Below, piece by piece: positions 1 through 6,487 of a stretch of DNA of 13,797 bases. Source of the DNA: Azonexaceae bacterium. GTDB lineage: Bacteria; Pseudomonadota; Gammaproteobacteria; Burkholderiales; Rhodocyclaceae. Both the position numbers and the translations under genes were made by a program. A model generated the notes under the pieces. That model worked only from the letters and a program-made list of their open reading frames with translations, was not told where the DNA came from and searched no databases. Each line of letters starts with the position of its first letter. The stretch's first letter is position 1. Location: contig SSTA01000308.1 of assembly GCA_009469685.1 (NCBI GenBank), forward strand, positions 1-13,797, written 5' to 3'.

Positions 1-581
1 AGGCGCTCCAATTCGCAGGCAACTTCGAAGCGCTGGCTATGAGCGGCGCCGGTAGTCCCCAGGGTGGCGTACTTGGGGAGCGGCTGCCGGCGCCCCTGCA
101 GCCACTCCTGCAGCCGGGTCTTGGCGTCCTTGCATGCCTCTCCCGGGTTCAATCCGTCGAGCAGTCCGGCGAACAGCCGTTCCACGACAAGCTCCGCAGC
201 GGAAAATCCGGCATCGAGAAAGACTGCTCCCAGCATTGCTTCCAGGGCATCTGCGAGGATAGACGGGCGACCCTCGCCGCCGCTACGCAGTTCTCCTTCC
301 CCAAGCCTTAATTGGGGGCCCAAAGCAATGTTCTGGGCGATGCGTTGCAAGGTGTCCTGACGAACCAGATTGGCCCGTAGGCGCGACAAATCCCCTTCCG
401 GAAGCCCCGGAAACCGCCTATACAGGGTTGCGGCAATCACACAATTGAGAATGCTATCGCCCAGAAACTCGAGCCGTTCGTTGTGCCCGGCACCAAAACT
501 GCGATGGGTCAGCGCCGTCTGAAGCAAGCCGCGGTCGGCAAAGCAGTGGCCCAGGGCCTCCTCAAGGGTGGCGAGGGCCAT
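1..581 (-). CDS. rnc: Ribonuclease III, 3' end outside window
   Basis: Endoribonuclease that cuts double-stranded RNA, with roles in rRNA precursor and mRNA processing in the cytoplasm. About 193 residues are visible; the family is usually near 220-230, so only the end of the double-stranded RNA-binding domain is missing. The catalytic domain has the signature NERLEFLGDS (residues 34-43), and the metal ligands E35, E38, D42, E62, D111 and E114 all sit three residues before their E. coli counterparts (38, 41, 45, 65, 114, 117). The RNA-binding domain begins near residue 151 (KDAKTRLQEWLQ). The ATG overlaps the TGA of the upstream DUF4845 gene by one base (TGATG), so translation is probably coupled. 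By family synteny era should follow beyond the window edge; that is inference. Confidence 0.97.
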   Translation of the reverse strand, partial: MALATLEEALGHCFADRGLLQTALTHRSFGAGHNERLEFLGDSILNCVIAATLYRRFPGLPEGDLSRLRANLVRQDTLQRIAQNIALGPQLRLGEGELRSGGEGRPSILADALEAMLGAVFLDAGFSAAELVVERLFAGLLDGLNPGEACKDAKTRLQEWLQGRRQPLPKYATLGTTGAAHSQRFEVACELER

Positions 582-946
582 CACTCCCGTCCGGAGCCTC
601 CGGTCGAGCCCCGATAGTTGATGAGGAGGCTGACATTGAATCCGAGGGGAATCTTCTTTTCGTAATCGAAAGAAATGACGATCTGATTGCCTTCCTTGGA
701 GACATCGAGATCCTGGGGATTGAATTCGGTCAGGTGGTCGACTTCCGCATACTTGGCGAAAGCCTGGCGGACATCGGCAACGGTCGCGTTCGGCTGAAGG
801 TTCACCGCCGTCGCCTTGATGTCCTTGAGAATCTTGTAATACTCGATCGCCGACGGCGCAACCTTGATGCCCAGCATGGCGATCAAGGCGATGATGAAGC
901 CCCAGAACATCACGCCGGAAAGGCTCACTCCACGCTGGTATTTCAT
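581..946 (-). CDS. DUF4845 single-pass membrane protein
   Basis: A 121-residue protein that I recognise as the DUF4845 family, commonly found between lepB and rnc in beta- and gammaproteobacteria. No biochemical role is known to me. The N-terminus (MKYQRGVSLSG) runs into one hydrophobic segment at about residues 10-31. A soluble part of about 90 residues with alternating beta-like segments follows, probably periplasmic, and it ends in a Gly/Ser-rich tail. The start is well supported: AAGGAGA lies just upstream of the ATG and overlaps the lepB stop codon. The stop codon shares one base with the rnc start. Sitting between signal peptidase and RNase III suggests co-expression, not necessarily shared function. 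The short basic N-terminus before a hydrophobic stretch loosely resembles a pilin-like leader, but I see no convincing pilin cleavage motif. Confidence 0.85.
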   Translation of the reverse strand: MKYQRGVSLSGVMFWGFIIALIAMLGIKVAPSAIEYYKILKDIKATAVNLQPNATVADVRQAFAKYAEVDHLTEFNPQDLDVSKEGNQIVISFDYEKKIPLGFNVSLLINYRGSTGGSGRE

Positions 947-956
947 GTCTTCTCCT

Positions 957-1745
957 TTACCGGAAAGAGCCGATACGCCCCAAATCGCCGAAATTCAGCC
1001 AGATGAAAAAGGCCTTGCCGACGATGTTCTCCTCGGGAACGAAACCCCAATAGCGGCTATCCCGGCTATTGTCTCGATTGTCCCCGACCATGAAGTAATG
1101 GCCCGGGGGCACCGTGCAGATCACGCCGGCAGCATTGTAGAGGCAATTTTCGCGATTGGGAAAGCGTGCCACATCGGGAATATAGGCCGGAGCGTCGACA
1201 TCGTTGAGCATGCGATGCTCGACCGCCCCGAGTTTTTCGACGTACTGCTCGGAATAGTACAGGCGCTCAGGGTGAAGGTAGTCGGCAATCTTCTTGACTT
1301 CCACCGTCTCTCCGTTGATGGTCAGCCGCTTGTTCTGATAGGCGATCTTGTCCCCCGGTATGCCGACCACCCGCTTGATGTAGTCCAGGGAGGGATCCTC
1401 GGGGTAGCGGAAGACCATCACGTCACCCCGCTGGGGGAGGTTGAGGTCGATGATCTTCTTGTTGATGACCGGCAGGCGAATTCCATAGGTGAATTTGTTC
1501 ACCAGGATGAAATCTCCCACCAGCAATGTGGGAATCATCGATCCGGAAGGGATCTTGAAGGGTTCGAAAAGAAATGAGCGCAGGACGAAGACGATGAGGA
1601 TCACCGGAAAGAAGCTCGCTCCCCACTCGACCCAGAGCGGCTCCTTGGCGTCCTTCGCCCGCTGTTTGCGGAATTTGAGGACGTCCAAGGCATAAAGCGC
1701 GCCGGTAACCACAGTCAATACGAAAAGAATCAGGGCGAAATTCAT
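957..1745 (-). CDS. lepB: Signal peptidase I
   Basis: Membrane-bound serine protease that removes signal peptides from exported preproteins on the periplasmic side of the inner membrane. It has 262 residues. Hydrophobic segments at about 2-20 and 44-60 are the two membrane anchors. The Ser-Lys dyad is clear: PSGSM with nucleophile S69, and YIKRVVGIPGD with general base K124. Their spacing of 55 residues is the same as in E. coli (S90/K145). The late conserved box GDNRDNSRDSRYWG spans 221-234. The gene starts 17 bp after lepA stops, forming the widespread lepA-lepB pair, with only a weak GGAAA-type SD. Two cysteines at 201 and 210 in the periplasmic domain could form a disulfide; this is inferred from spacing only. 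Confidence 0.97.
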   Translation of the reverse strand: MNFALILFVLTVVTGALYALDVLKFRKQRAKDAKEPLWVEWGASFFPVILIVFVLRSFLFEPFKIPSGSMIPTLLVGDFILVNKFTYGIRLPVINKKIIDLNLPQRGDVMVFRYPEDPSLDYIKRVVGIPGDKIAYQNKRLTINGETVEVKKIADYLHPERLYYSEQYVEKLGAVEHRMLNDVDAPAYIPDVARFPNRENCLYNAAGVICTVPPGHYFMVGDNRDNSRDSRYWGFVPEENIVGKAFFIWLNFGDLGRIGSFR

Positions 1746-1762
1746 GGGGGTTTCCGACTCGA

Positions 1763-3553
1763 TCAGTTATCCACCCGCAAGACGGCCAGAAAGGCTTCCT
1801 GCGGGATTTCGACGCTGCCGACCTGCTTCATGCGCTTTTTGCCGGCCTTCTGCTTTTCCAGGAGCTTCTTCTTGCGCGTGATATCGCCGCCGTAACACTT
1901 GGCCAGCACGTCCTTACGCAACGCCTTGACGTTTTCCCGGGCGATGATGTGGGAGCCGATCGCTGCCTGGATGGCCACGTCGTACATCTGGCGGGGAATC
2001 AGTTCGCGCATCTTTGAAGCGAGTTCCCGGCCGCGATACTGGGAATTGGCCCGATGGACGATAAGGGACAGGGCATCCACCCGATCCCCGTTGATCAACA
2101 CGTCGAGCTTGACCACATCGGCCGCCCGATATTCCTTGAAGTCGTAATCCAGAGAGGCATAGCCCCGAGAGCAGGACTTCAGCTTGTCGAAGAAATCCAT
2201 CACCACCTCGGCCATGGGCATTTCATAAACCAGTTTCACCTGGCGACCGTGGTAGTGCATATCCACCTGGCTTCCGCGCTTCTGGTTGCAGAGAATGATC
2301 ACGGCTCCGAGATAATCCTGCGGAACGAAGATGGTCGCGGTGATGATAGGTTCGCGAATCTCTTCCGTCTTGCCGATTTCAGGCAACTTCGAGGGGTTTT
2401 CCACCTGGATGGTGGTGCCGTCCCGTTGCACCACCTCGTACACAACGGTGGGCGCCGTGGTAATCAGATCCTGATCGAATTCCCGCTCCAGGCGCTCCTG
2501 GACGATTTCCATGTGAAGAAGACCGAGAAAGCCGCATCGAAACCCGAAGCCCAGAGCCTGGGAGACTTCCGGCTCGTATTGCAGCGAAGCGTCGTTGAGC
2601 TTCAATTTCTCCAGGGCTTCCCGCAACGAGTCGTACTGGTTGGCTTCCACCGGATAGAGGCCAGCGAAAACCTGGGGTTTGATCTCTTTGAAGCCCGGCA
2701 GCGGATCCGACGCCTTGCGGTCGCTGTGGGTGATGGTGTCGCCCACTTTGGCCGCCTTGAGCTCCTTGATGCCGGCAATGACGAAACCGACCTCACCGGC
2801 GCGAAGCGCATCGCGCAGAATGGATTTTGGCGTGAAGACGCCCACTTGCTCGCAGAGTTGATTGGCCCCGGTGGCCATGAAATGGAGCTTGTCCTTGGGA
2901 CGGATTTCGCCATCCACCACCCGGACCAGCATCACGACCCCGACATAGTTATCGAACCAGGAATCGATGATCAAGGCCTTCAGCGGCGCGCCGGCATCGC
3001 CCCGTGGCGGCGGCACCTTGGCGATGACCGCCTCCAGGATATCTTCGACGCCGAGGCCAGTCTTGGCGGAGGCCAGGACCGCATCGGCGGCGTCGATGCC
3101 GATCACATCCTCGATCTCGCTGCGGGCGTTGTCCGGATCGGCGGAAGGGAGGTCGACCTTGTTGAGCACCGGCAAGACCTCGACCCCCTGCTCTATGGCC
3201 GTATAGCAGTTGGCGACGGTCTGCGCCTCCACCCCCTGGGAAGCATCGACGACCAGGAGCGCCCCTTCGCAGGCCGACAAGGAACGGGAGACTTCATACG
3301 AGAAATCCACGTGCCCCGGGGTGTCGATCAGGTTCAGGTTATAGACCTTGCCGTCACGCCCTCTGTATTCAAGAGCAGCTGTTTGCGCTTTGATGGTAAT
3401 GCCGCGCTCGCGCTCGATGTCCATGGAATCGAGGACTTGTTCCTCCATCTCGCGATCGGAAAGTCCACCGCATAGATGAATGATGCGGTCGGCCAGGGTC
3501 GATTTGCCATGGTCGATGTGGGCGATGATGGAAAAATTGCGGATATGGTCCAT
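1763..3553 (-). CDS. lepA: Elongation factor 4 (LepA GTPase)
   Basis: Ribosome-associated translational GTPase related to EF-G, implicated in back-translocation and in initiation or ribosome assembly. It is full length at 596 residues. The GTPase motifs are all present: G1 AHIDHGKST (11-19), G2 GITIK (51-55), G3 DTPGH with catalytic H81 (77-81), G4 NKVD (131-134) and G5 SAK (162-164). The C-terminal LepA-specific domain carries the basic stretch [20 protein letters not shown] and ends in RVDN. The ATG gives the canonical [19 protein letters not shown] start. No good SD precedes it; instead the T-tract of an intrinsic terminator ends only 11 bp upstream. lepA may therefore be decoupled from the rpoE-mucD-grx block and have its own leader. 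Confidence 0.98.
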   Translation of the reverse strand: MDHIRNFSIIAHIDHGKSTLADRIIHLCGGLSDREMEEQVLDSMDIERERGITIKAQTAALEYRGRDGKVYNLNLIDTPGHVDFSYEVSRSLSACEGALLVVDASQGVEAQTVANCYTAIEQGVEVLPVLNKVDLPSADPDNARSEIEDVIGIDAADAVLASAKTGLGVEDILEAVIAKVPPPRGDAGAPLKALIIDSWFDNYVGVVMLVRVVDGEIRPKDKLHFMATGANQLCEQVGVFTPKSILRDALRAGEVGFVIAGIKELKAAKVGDTITHSDRKASDPLPGFKEIKPQVFAGLYPVEANQYDSLREALEKLKLNDASLQYEPEVSQALGFGFRCGFLGLLHMEIVQERLEREFDQDLITTAPTVVYEVVQRDGTTIQVENPSKLPEIGKTEEIREPIITATIFVPQDYLGAVIILCNQKRGSQVDMHYHGRQVKLVYEMPMAEVVMDFFDKLKSCSRGYASLDYDFKEYRAADVVKLDVLINGDRVDALSLIVHRANSQYRGRELASKMRELIPRQMYDVAIQAAIGSHIIARENVKALRKDVLAKCYGGDITRKKKLLEKQKAGKKRMKQVGSVEIPQEAFLAVLRVDN

Positions 3554-3564
3554 GCGGTTCGAAT

Positions 3565-3587
3565 AAAAAGGGCGCCGGCAGGCGCCC
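3565..3587 (-). terminator. Intrinsic terminator between grx and lepA
   Basis: On the minus strand a perfect 7-bp stem GGGCGCC/GGCGCCC with a TGCC loop is followed at once by TTTTT. This is a classic Rho-independent terminator shape. It would end transcripts arriving from rpoE-rseC-mucD-grx. It lies in the leader of lepA, 11 bp before the start codon, so it could also act as an attenuator if lepA has a promoter upstream of it. The plus strand has no T-tract after the stem, so it is directional. Confidence 0.8.
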
Positions 3588-3610
3588 CGGGCGAATTCAG
3601 CAAACCCGTG

Positions 3611-3639
3611 ATTTTAGCGGATTTCCGCCAAATATTCAC
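3611..3639 (-). promoter_or_regulatory. Possible lepA promoter at grx 3' end
   Basis: A TAAAAT box on the minus strand (3616-3611) overlaps the grx stop codon. It lies 17 bp downstream of a poor -35 candidate, GTGAAT (3639-3634). Between them is a 12-bp palindrome, GCGGA-TT-TCCGC (3617-3628). If real, transcripts would begin just before the terminator hairpin and give lepA a structured leader. The -35 is weak and the palindrome may simply reflect the coding sequence, so this is tentative. Confidence 0.25.
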
Positions 3640-3871
3640 GCACTTTGGCCTCGTCCAGGAAGTAATGGCACAGCTCCCTGCCGCGGTGCAGCAATACCGG
3701 AACGAGTTCGTCATACCGCGCCTCGAGAACCGGATCGGCATCCACATCCACAACTTCCAAGCCCAGGCCGAATTCTTCCGCCAGCGGTGCCACCGCCACC
3801 TCCATGTCATGGCAGAGATGGCAGTAGCTTCGACTGAGCAAGGTCAAGGGCGCACTCGCTTCAATTTCCAC
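3614..3871 (-). CDS. Glutaredoxin-like thioredoxin-fold protein
   Basis: Small 85-residue protein of the glutaredoxin-like (DUF836) family, probably a cytosolic thiol-disulfide redox protein with unknown partner. It shows the beta-alpha-beta start TLLSRSYCHLC with a CxxC pair (C17, C20), a likely cis-proline at P58 (VPVLL) and an alpha-helical end. I chose the GTG at 3871 because AAGGGA (3884-3879) sits 7 bp before it; an in-frame TTG at 3895 would add eight unconserved residues. The GTG start overlaps the end of mucD by 11 bp, so it is co-transcribed and probably translationally coupled with the protease gene. The same neighbour order, mucD-grx-lepA, recurs in betaproteobacteria from memory. 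Its link to envelope stress is inferred from context alone. Confidence 0.85.
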   Translation of the reverse strand: MEIEASAPLTLLSRSYCHLCHDMEVAVAPLAEEFGLGLEVVDVDADPVLEARYDELVPVLLHRGRELCHYFLDEAKVREYLAEIR

Positions 3872-5288
3872 CGCTGAATCCCTTGATGGTGACAAAGGTC
3901 TGACTCTCGCCCCGCCGAATCAGGAGCGTGACGCTGGAAGTCTTGTCAAATTGGGCCAAGAGCTTGTTGAACTGATCCACGGACTTGACCTCGGTCGTGG
4001 CGCCCTTGCTGATGAGAGCGAGGATGATGTCTCCTGGGCGCAGGTCGGCGCGCGCCGTTCCGCCACGCACGTCCTCGATAAGCAGCCCCCCCGGCAGTTT
4101 GAGCTCCCGCTTCTTGTCTTCGGAGAGTTCGCTGACCACGAGGCCAAGCCGATTGGCGGCCTGCTCGGCAGGTTTGGGGATACGCCCGCTACGAACGCCT
4201 GCCTCCTCGACGATTTCGCCGACGACAAGAGTAATGTCCCGCGTCGCACCCTTGCGCCAGACCTGGACGACCGACCGGGTTCCCGGCTTGGTGGCGGCAA
4301 CCGCCCGCGGCAGATCGGCGGAGGCATTGATGACCTTGCCGTCGAACTTGAGAATGACGTCTCCCGGTTCCAATCCCGCTTTGTCCGCCGGACTACCTTT
4401 CTCCACCGCATTCACGATGGCCCCCATGGGCTTCCCAAGACCCAGGGATTCGGCGAGATCCTTGCTGACCTCCTGAATCACTACTCCCAGGCGTCCGCGA
4501 CTGACCTTGCCCTGGCTACGCAATTGGTTCTGGATTTCCATGGCGACGTCGATGGGAATCGCAAAGGAAAGGCCCATGTAACCACCGCTACGGCTGTAAA
4601 TCTGGGAATTGATCCCGATGACCTCTCCCTTGAGATTGAATAACGGGCCGCCGGAATTGCCCGGATTGATCGCCACATCGGTCTGGATGAAGGGAACATA
4701 GTTCTCCTGAGGCAAGGAACGCCCCTTGGCGGAAACGATGCCCGCAGTCACCGAATTGTCGAAACCGAAGGGCGAACCGATGGCCACCACCCACTCGCCC
4801 ACCCGGGTCTGGCCCGGGTCGCCCAGGCGGACCGTCGGCAATCCGGCCGCTTCGATGCGGATCAGCGCCACGTCGGTCCGCTTGTCGGCACCGATCACCT
4901 TGGCCTTGAATTCCCGCTTGTCCGTCAGTCGCACGGTAATCTCGTCCGCGGCCTCCACAACGTGGGCATTGGTCAGGATGTAGCCATCGGCGCTGATGAT
5001 GAATCCGGACCCGAGGGATTTGCTCTCGAACTCCCGCGGCGTGCCGCCGCCAGGCTGACGGGGAATGAAGCGCCGGAAGAATTCGAACATCGGATCGTTC
5101 TCATCCAGCGGCACCCCGAATGGATTGCGACCTCGCAAGACCTGGGTGGTGCTGATATTGACCACCGCCTGCCCCTGTTTTTCCGCGAGATCGGCGAAAT
5201 CCGGCAAGGCTCGCGTGGGCGGTGGAACTTCGGCTTGCGCAAAGGTGTTCAAGAACAAGACGAAAGCAATAGCCAGCAGGCGCTTCAT
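3861..5288 (-). CDS. mucD: Periplasmic HtrA/Do serine protease (MucD/DegQ)
   Basis: Periplasmic chaperone-protease that degrades misfolded envelope proteins; MucD in pseudomonads lowers AlgU (RpoE-type) activity. It has 475 residues. A signal peptide (MKRLLAIAFVLFLNTFAQA) is followed by a trypsin-like domain with triad H109 (TNAHVV), D139 (KRTDVAL) and S212 (NPGNSGGP). PDZ1 spans about 265-355 and PDZ2 about 380-470. The start at 5288 is set by GGAGGT with an 8-bp spacer and by the signal peptide; a GTG seven codons upstream is less likely. It lies 21 bp after rseC, and its end overlaps the glutaredoxin gene. Being in the rpoE operon suggests sigma-E-linked expression. DegP and DegQ are alternative names, and sequence alone does not settle which functional class applies. 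Confidence 0.96.
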   Translation of the reverse strand: MKRLLAIAFVLFLNTFAQAEVPPPTRALPDFADLAEKQGQAVVNISTTQVLRGRNPFGVPLDENDPMFEFFRRFIPRQPGGGTPREFESKSLGSGFIISADGYILTNAHVVEAADEITVRLTDKREFKAKVIGADKRTDVALIRIEAAGLPTVRLGDPGQTRVGEWVVAIGSPFGFDNSVTAGIVSAKGRSLPQENYVPFIQTDVAINPGNSGGPLFNLKGEVIGINSQIYSRSGGYMGLSFAIPIDVAMEIQNQLRSQGKVSRGRLGVVIQEVSKDLAESLGLGKPMGAIVNAVEKGSPADKAGLEPGDVILKFDGKVINASADLPRAVAATKPGTRSVVQVWRKGATRDITLVVGEIVEEAGVRSGRIPKPAEQAANRLGLVVSELSEDKKRELKLPGGLLIEDVRGGTARADLRPGDIILALISKGATTEVKSVDQFNKLLAQFDKTSSVTLLIRRGESQTFVTIKGFSGGN

Positions 5289-5309
5289 GGAATTAACCTC
5301 CGGGTACAC

Positions 5310-5729
5310 CTAAGAACGACCGAGGATGGTGGGCTTTTCACCCCGGATAGCCAAGGTACGGAAAATGATCCAGGCCACAGCGAGCCCCACTGCCGCGCCG
5401 GAGACGGAACCCAGGTCGCCGCCCAACCAGGAACCGAAGGCTCCGCCACCAATCAGCCCAACCAGGGGAAGCCCGTAAGCGAGATTGGCACTGCGGCGCA
5501 CCGCACCGGCGGCAATGCCGACCAAGACCCGCTCGCCCATGCGGGCGCCGTCCGGATTGGCCACCCGATAGATCCGGGTGTTCGCGCAGAGCATGCGGGA
5601 AAGATTCTGTCCCCCGCAGCCCCCGCTTTCATGGCAGCGGCCGCAACCTTCCTCGGCCACTTCAACGAGGGCTTCATTGCCGTCGATCTGCCGAACGACG
5701 GCGACAACTGTCGTCAATTCACTACTCAT
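5310..5729 (-). CDS. rseC: RseC/MucC-family sigma-E regulator
   Basis: Small inner-membrane protein, 139 residues, of the RseC/MucC family. RseC is a mild positive regulator of sigma-E in E. coli, and family members are also linked to redox and electron-transfer functions. The N-terminal cytoplasmic part has the cysteine cluster CGRCHESGGCGG (C29, C32, C38) plus C48, typical of the family and possibly a metal or Fe-S site. Two hydrophobic segments follow, at about 82-100 and 107-126. The ATG at 5729 shares one base with the rpoE stop (TAATG). There is no strong SD, so translation should depend on rpoE translation. In the reference order rpoE-rseA-rseB-rseC two genes normally precede it; here both are absent. 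Confidence 0.92.
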   Translation of the reverse strand: MSSELTTVVAVVRQIDGNEALVEVAEEGCGRCHESGGCGGQNLSRMLCANTRIYRVANPDGARMGERVLVGIAAGAVRRSANLAYGLPLVGLIGGGAFGSWLGGDLGSVSGAAVGLAVAWIIFRTLAIRGEKPTILGRS

Positions 5730-6328
5730 TACCAGCGTCGGTCGGGAGCGGTATCCAGAAGCGGCCTCAACTTGGCGGCCACGGCCTCCCGAGCACGGAA
5801 AATGCGGGACCGGACAGTCCCGATGGGGCAATTCATGATTTGGGCAATCTCTTCGTAGGACAGTCCTTCGATCTCCCGCAAGACGATCGCGGTTCGCAAT
5901 TCCTCGGGGAGAGCCTCAACGGCACCATTGACGGTTTCACCGATTTGCTTGGAGAGGAGGAGACTCTCCGGGGTATTGATGTCTCTTAGTTGATCGCCAT
6001 CCTCAAAAGTTTCGGCTTCTTCGCTGTCGAACTCGGTCGTGGTGGGCGCCCGCCTGCCCTGAGAAACCAGATAATTCTTGGCCGTATTGATGCCGATGCG
6101 ATACAACCAAGTGTAGAAGGCGCTGTCCCCGCGGAAAGCCGGGAGCGCACGATAGGCCTTGATGAACGCTTCCTGAGCGACGTCCTCGACTTCGGCGGGA
6201 TCGCGGATGTAGCGGGACAGCAAACGGCCCAGCTTGCGCTGGTATTTGCTCACCAAGAGATCGAAAGCGTGCCGCTCGCCACTTTGGGCTCGTTCGACCA
6301 AAGCCTGATCAATCTCGCGCTCACTCAT
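5729..6328 (-). CDS. rpoE: RNA polymerase sigma factor RpoE/AlgU
   Basis: Extracytoplasmic-function sigma factor directing the envelope-stress regulon. It has 199 residues and closely resembles E. coli RpoE along its length. Region 2 (about 21-90) includes DVAQEAFIKAYRAL and GDSAFYTWLYRI; region 4 (about 135-190) includes LPEELR, GLSYEEIAQIM and GTVRSRIFRARE. The start at 6328 gives the conserved MSEREIDQALVERAQ; the frame stays open 69 codons further upstream, but into the nadB promoter region with no conservation I recognise. The next gene is rseC, overlapping by one base; no anti-sigma gene is adjacent. Control may therefore rest on an unlinked RseA, on promoter strength, or on another mechanism. 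Autoregulation is usual in the family, but I found no convincing GGAACTT/TCTGA sigma-E promoter upstream. Confidence 0.97.
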   Translation of the reverse strand: MSEREIDQALVERAQSGERHAFDLLVSKYQRKLGRLLSRYIRDPAEVEDVAQEAFIKAYRALPAFRGDSAFYTWLYRIGINTAKNYLVSQGRRAPTTTEFDSEEAETFEDGDQLRDINTPESLLLSKQIGETVNGAVEALPEELRTAIVLREIEGLSYEEIAQIMNCPIGTVRSRIFRAREAVAAKLRPLLDTAPDRRW

Positions 6329-6373
6329 CGCTTGACGCGTTCCCTGGGGGTTTAATGGTTGTTGTAATGGCGG

Positions 6374-6400
6374 AGTATAGCGCGAAGTATTCTCGTCCAA
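6374..6400 (-). promoter_or_regulatory. Candidate rpoE promoter
   Basis: On the minus strand TATACT (6379-6374) is a good housekeeping -10. TTGGAC (6400-6395) is a fair -35, but the spacer is only 15 bp, shorter than the preferred 16-18. The predicted transcript would start near 6367, leaving a leader of about 40 nt with AGGGA upstream of the ATG. No sigma-E-type pair was convincing. Confidence 0.35.
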
Positions 6401-6412
6401 CCTTGGCAAGGT
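6400..6412. promoter_or_regulatory. 13-bp dyad in nadB/rpoE spacer, possible operator
   Basis: ACCTTG and CAAGGT form perfect 6-bp inverted arms around one central base. The dyad lies between the divergent nadB and rpoE promoter elements and touches the rpoE -35 candidate. The spacing and symmetry suit a dimeric repressor, but a single short dyad can occur by chance. I cannot assign a regulator. Confidence 0.25.
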
Positions 6413-6445
6413 CCCGGGTTTGTGACTGAGTGTAACCACCCTCCA

Positions 6446-6454
6446 TGGTATAGT
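6446..6454 (+). promoter_or_regulatory. Candidate extended -10 promoter for nadB
   Basis: TGG followed by TATAGT forms an extended -10 element, which would compensate for the lack of a good -35. Transcription would start near 6461, giving a leader of about 27 nt before the TTG start. An upstream in-frame GTG at 6422 would lie outside this transcript, which supports the TTG assignment. Confidence 0.45.
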
Positions 6455-6487
6455 CGCCGCAGAATCAACGATCCCGACGCGAAGAGC

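Noticed and set aside
591..603. 13-bp palindrome CCGGAG-C-CTCCGG near the DUF4845 3' end
   Set aside because: It lies in Gly/Ser codons of the gene tail, has a one-base centre and no T-tract, so chance or coding constraint explains it.
864..1577. Open frame of about 240 codons on the plus strand, opposite lepB
   Set aside because: It is antisense to lepB, which has intact catalytic motifs; the translation shows no family features.
2054..3475. Open frame of about 470 codons on the plus strand, opposite lepA
   Set aside because: It is antisense to a fully conserved lepA, has no SD or recognisable motif, and long antisense frames are expected in GC-rich genes.
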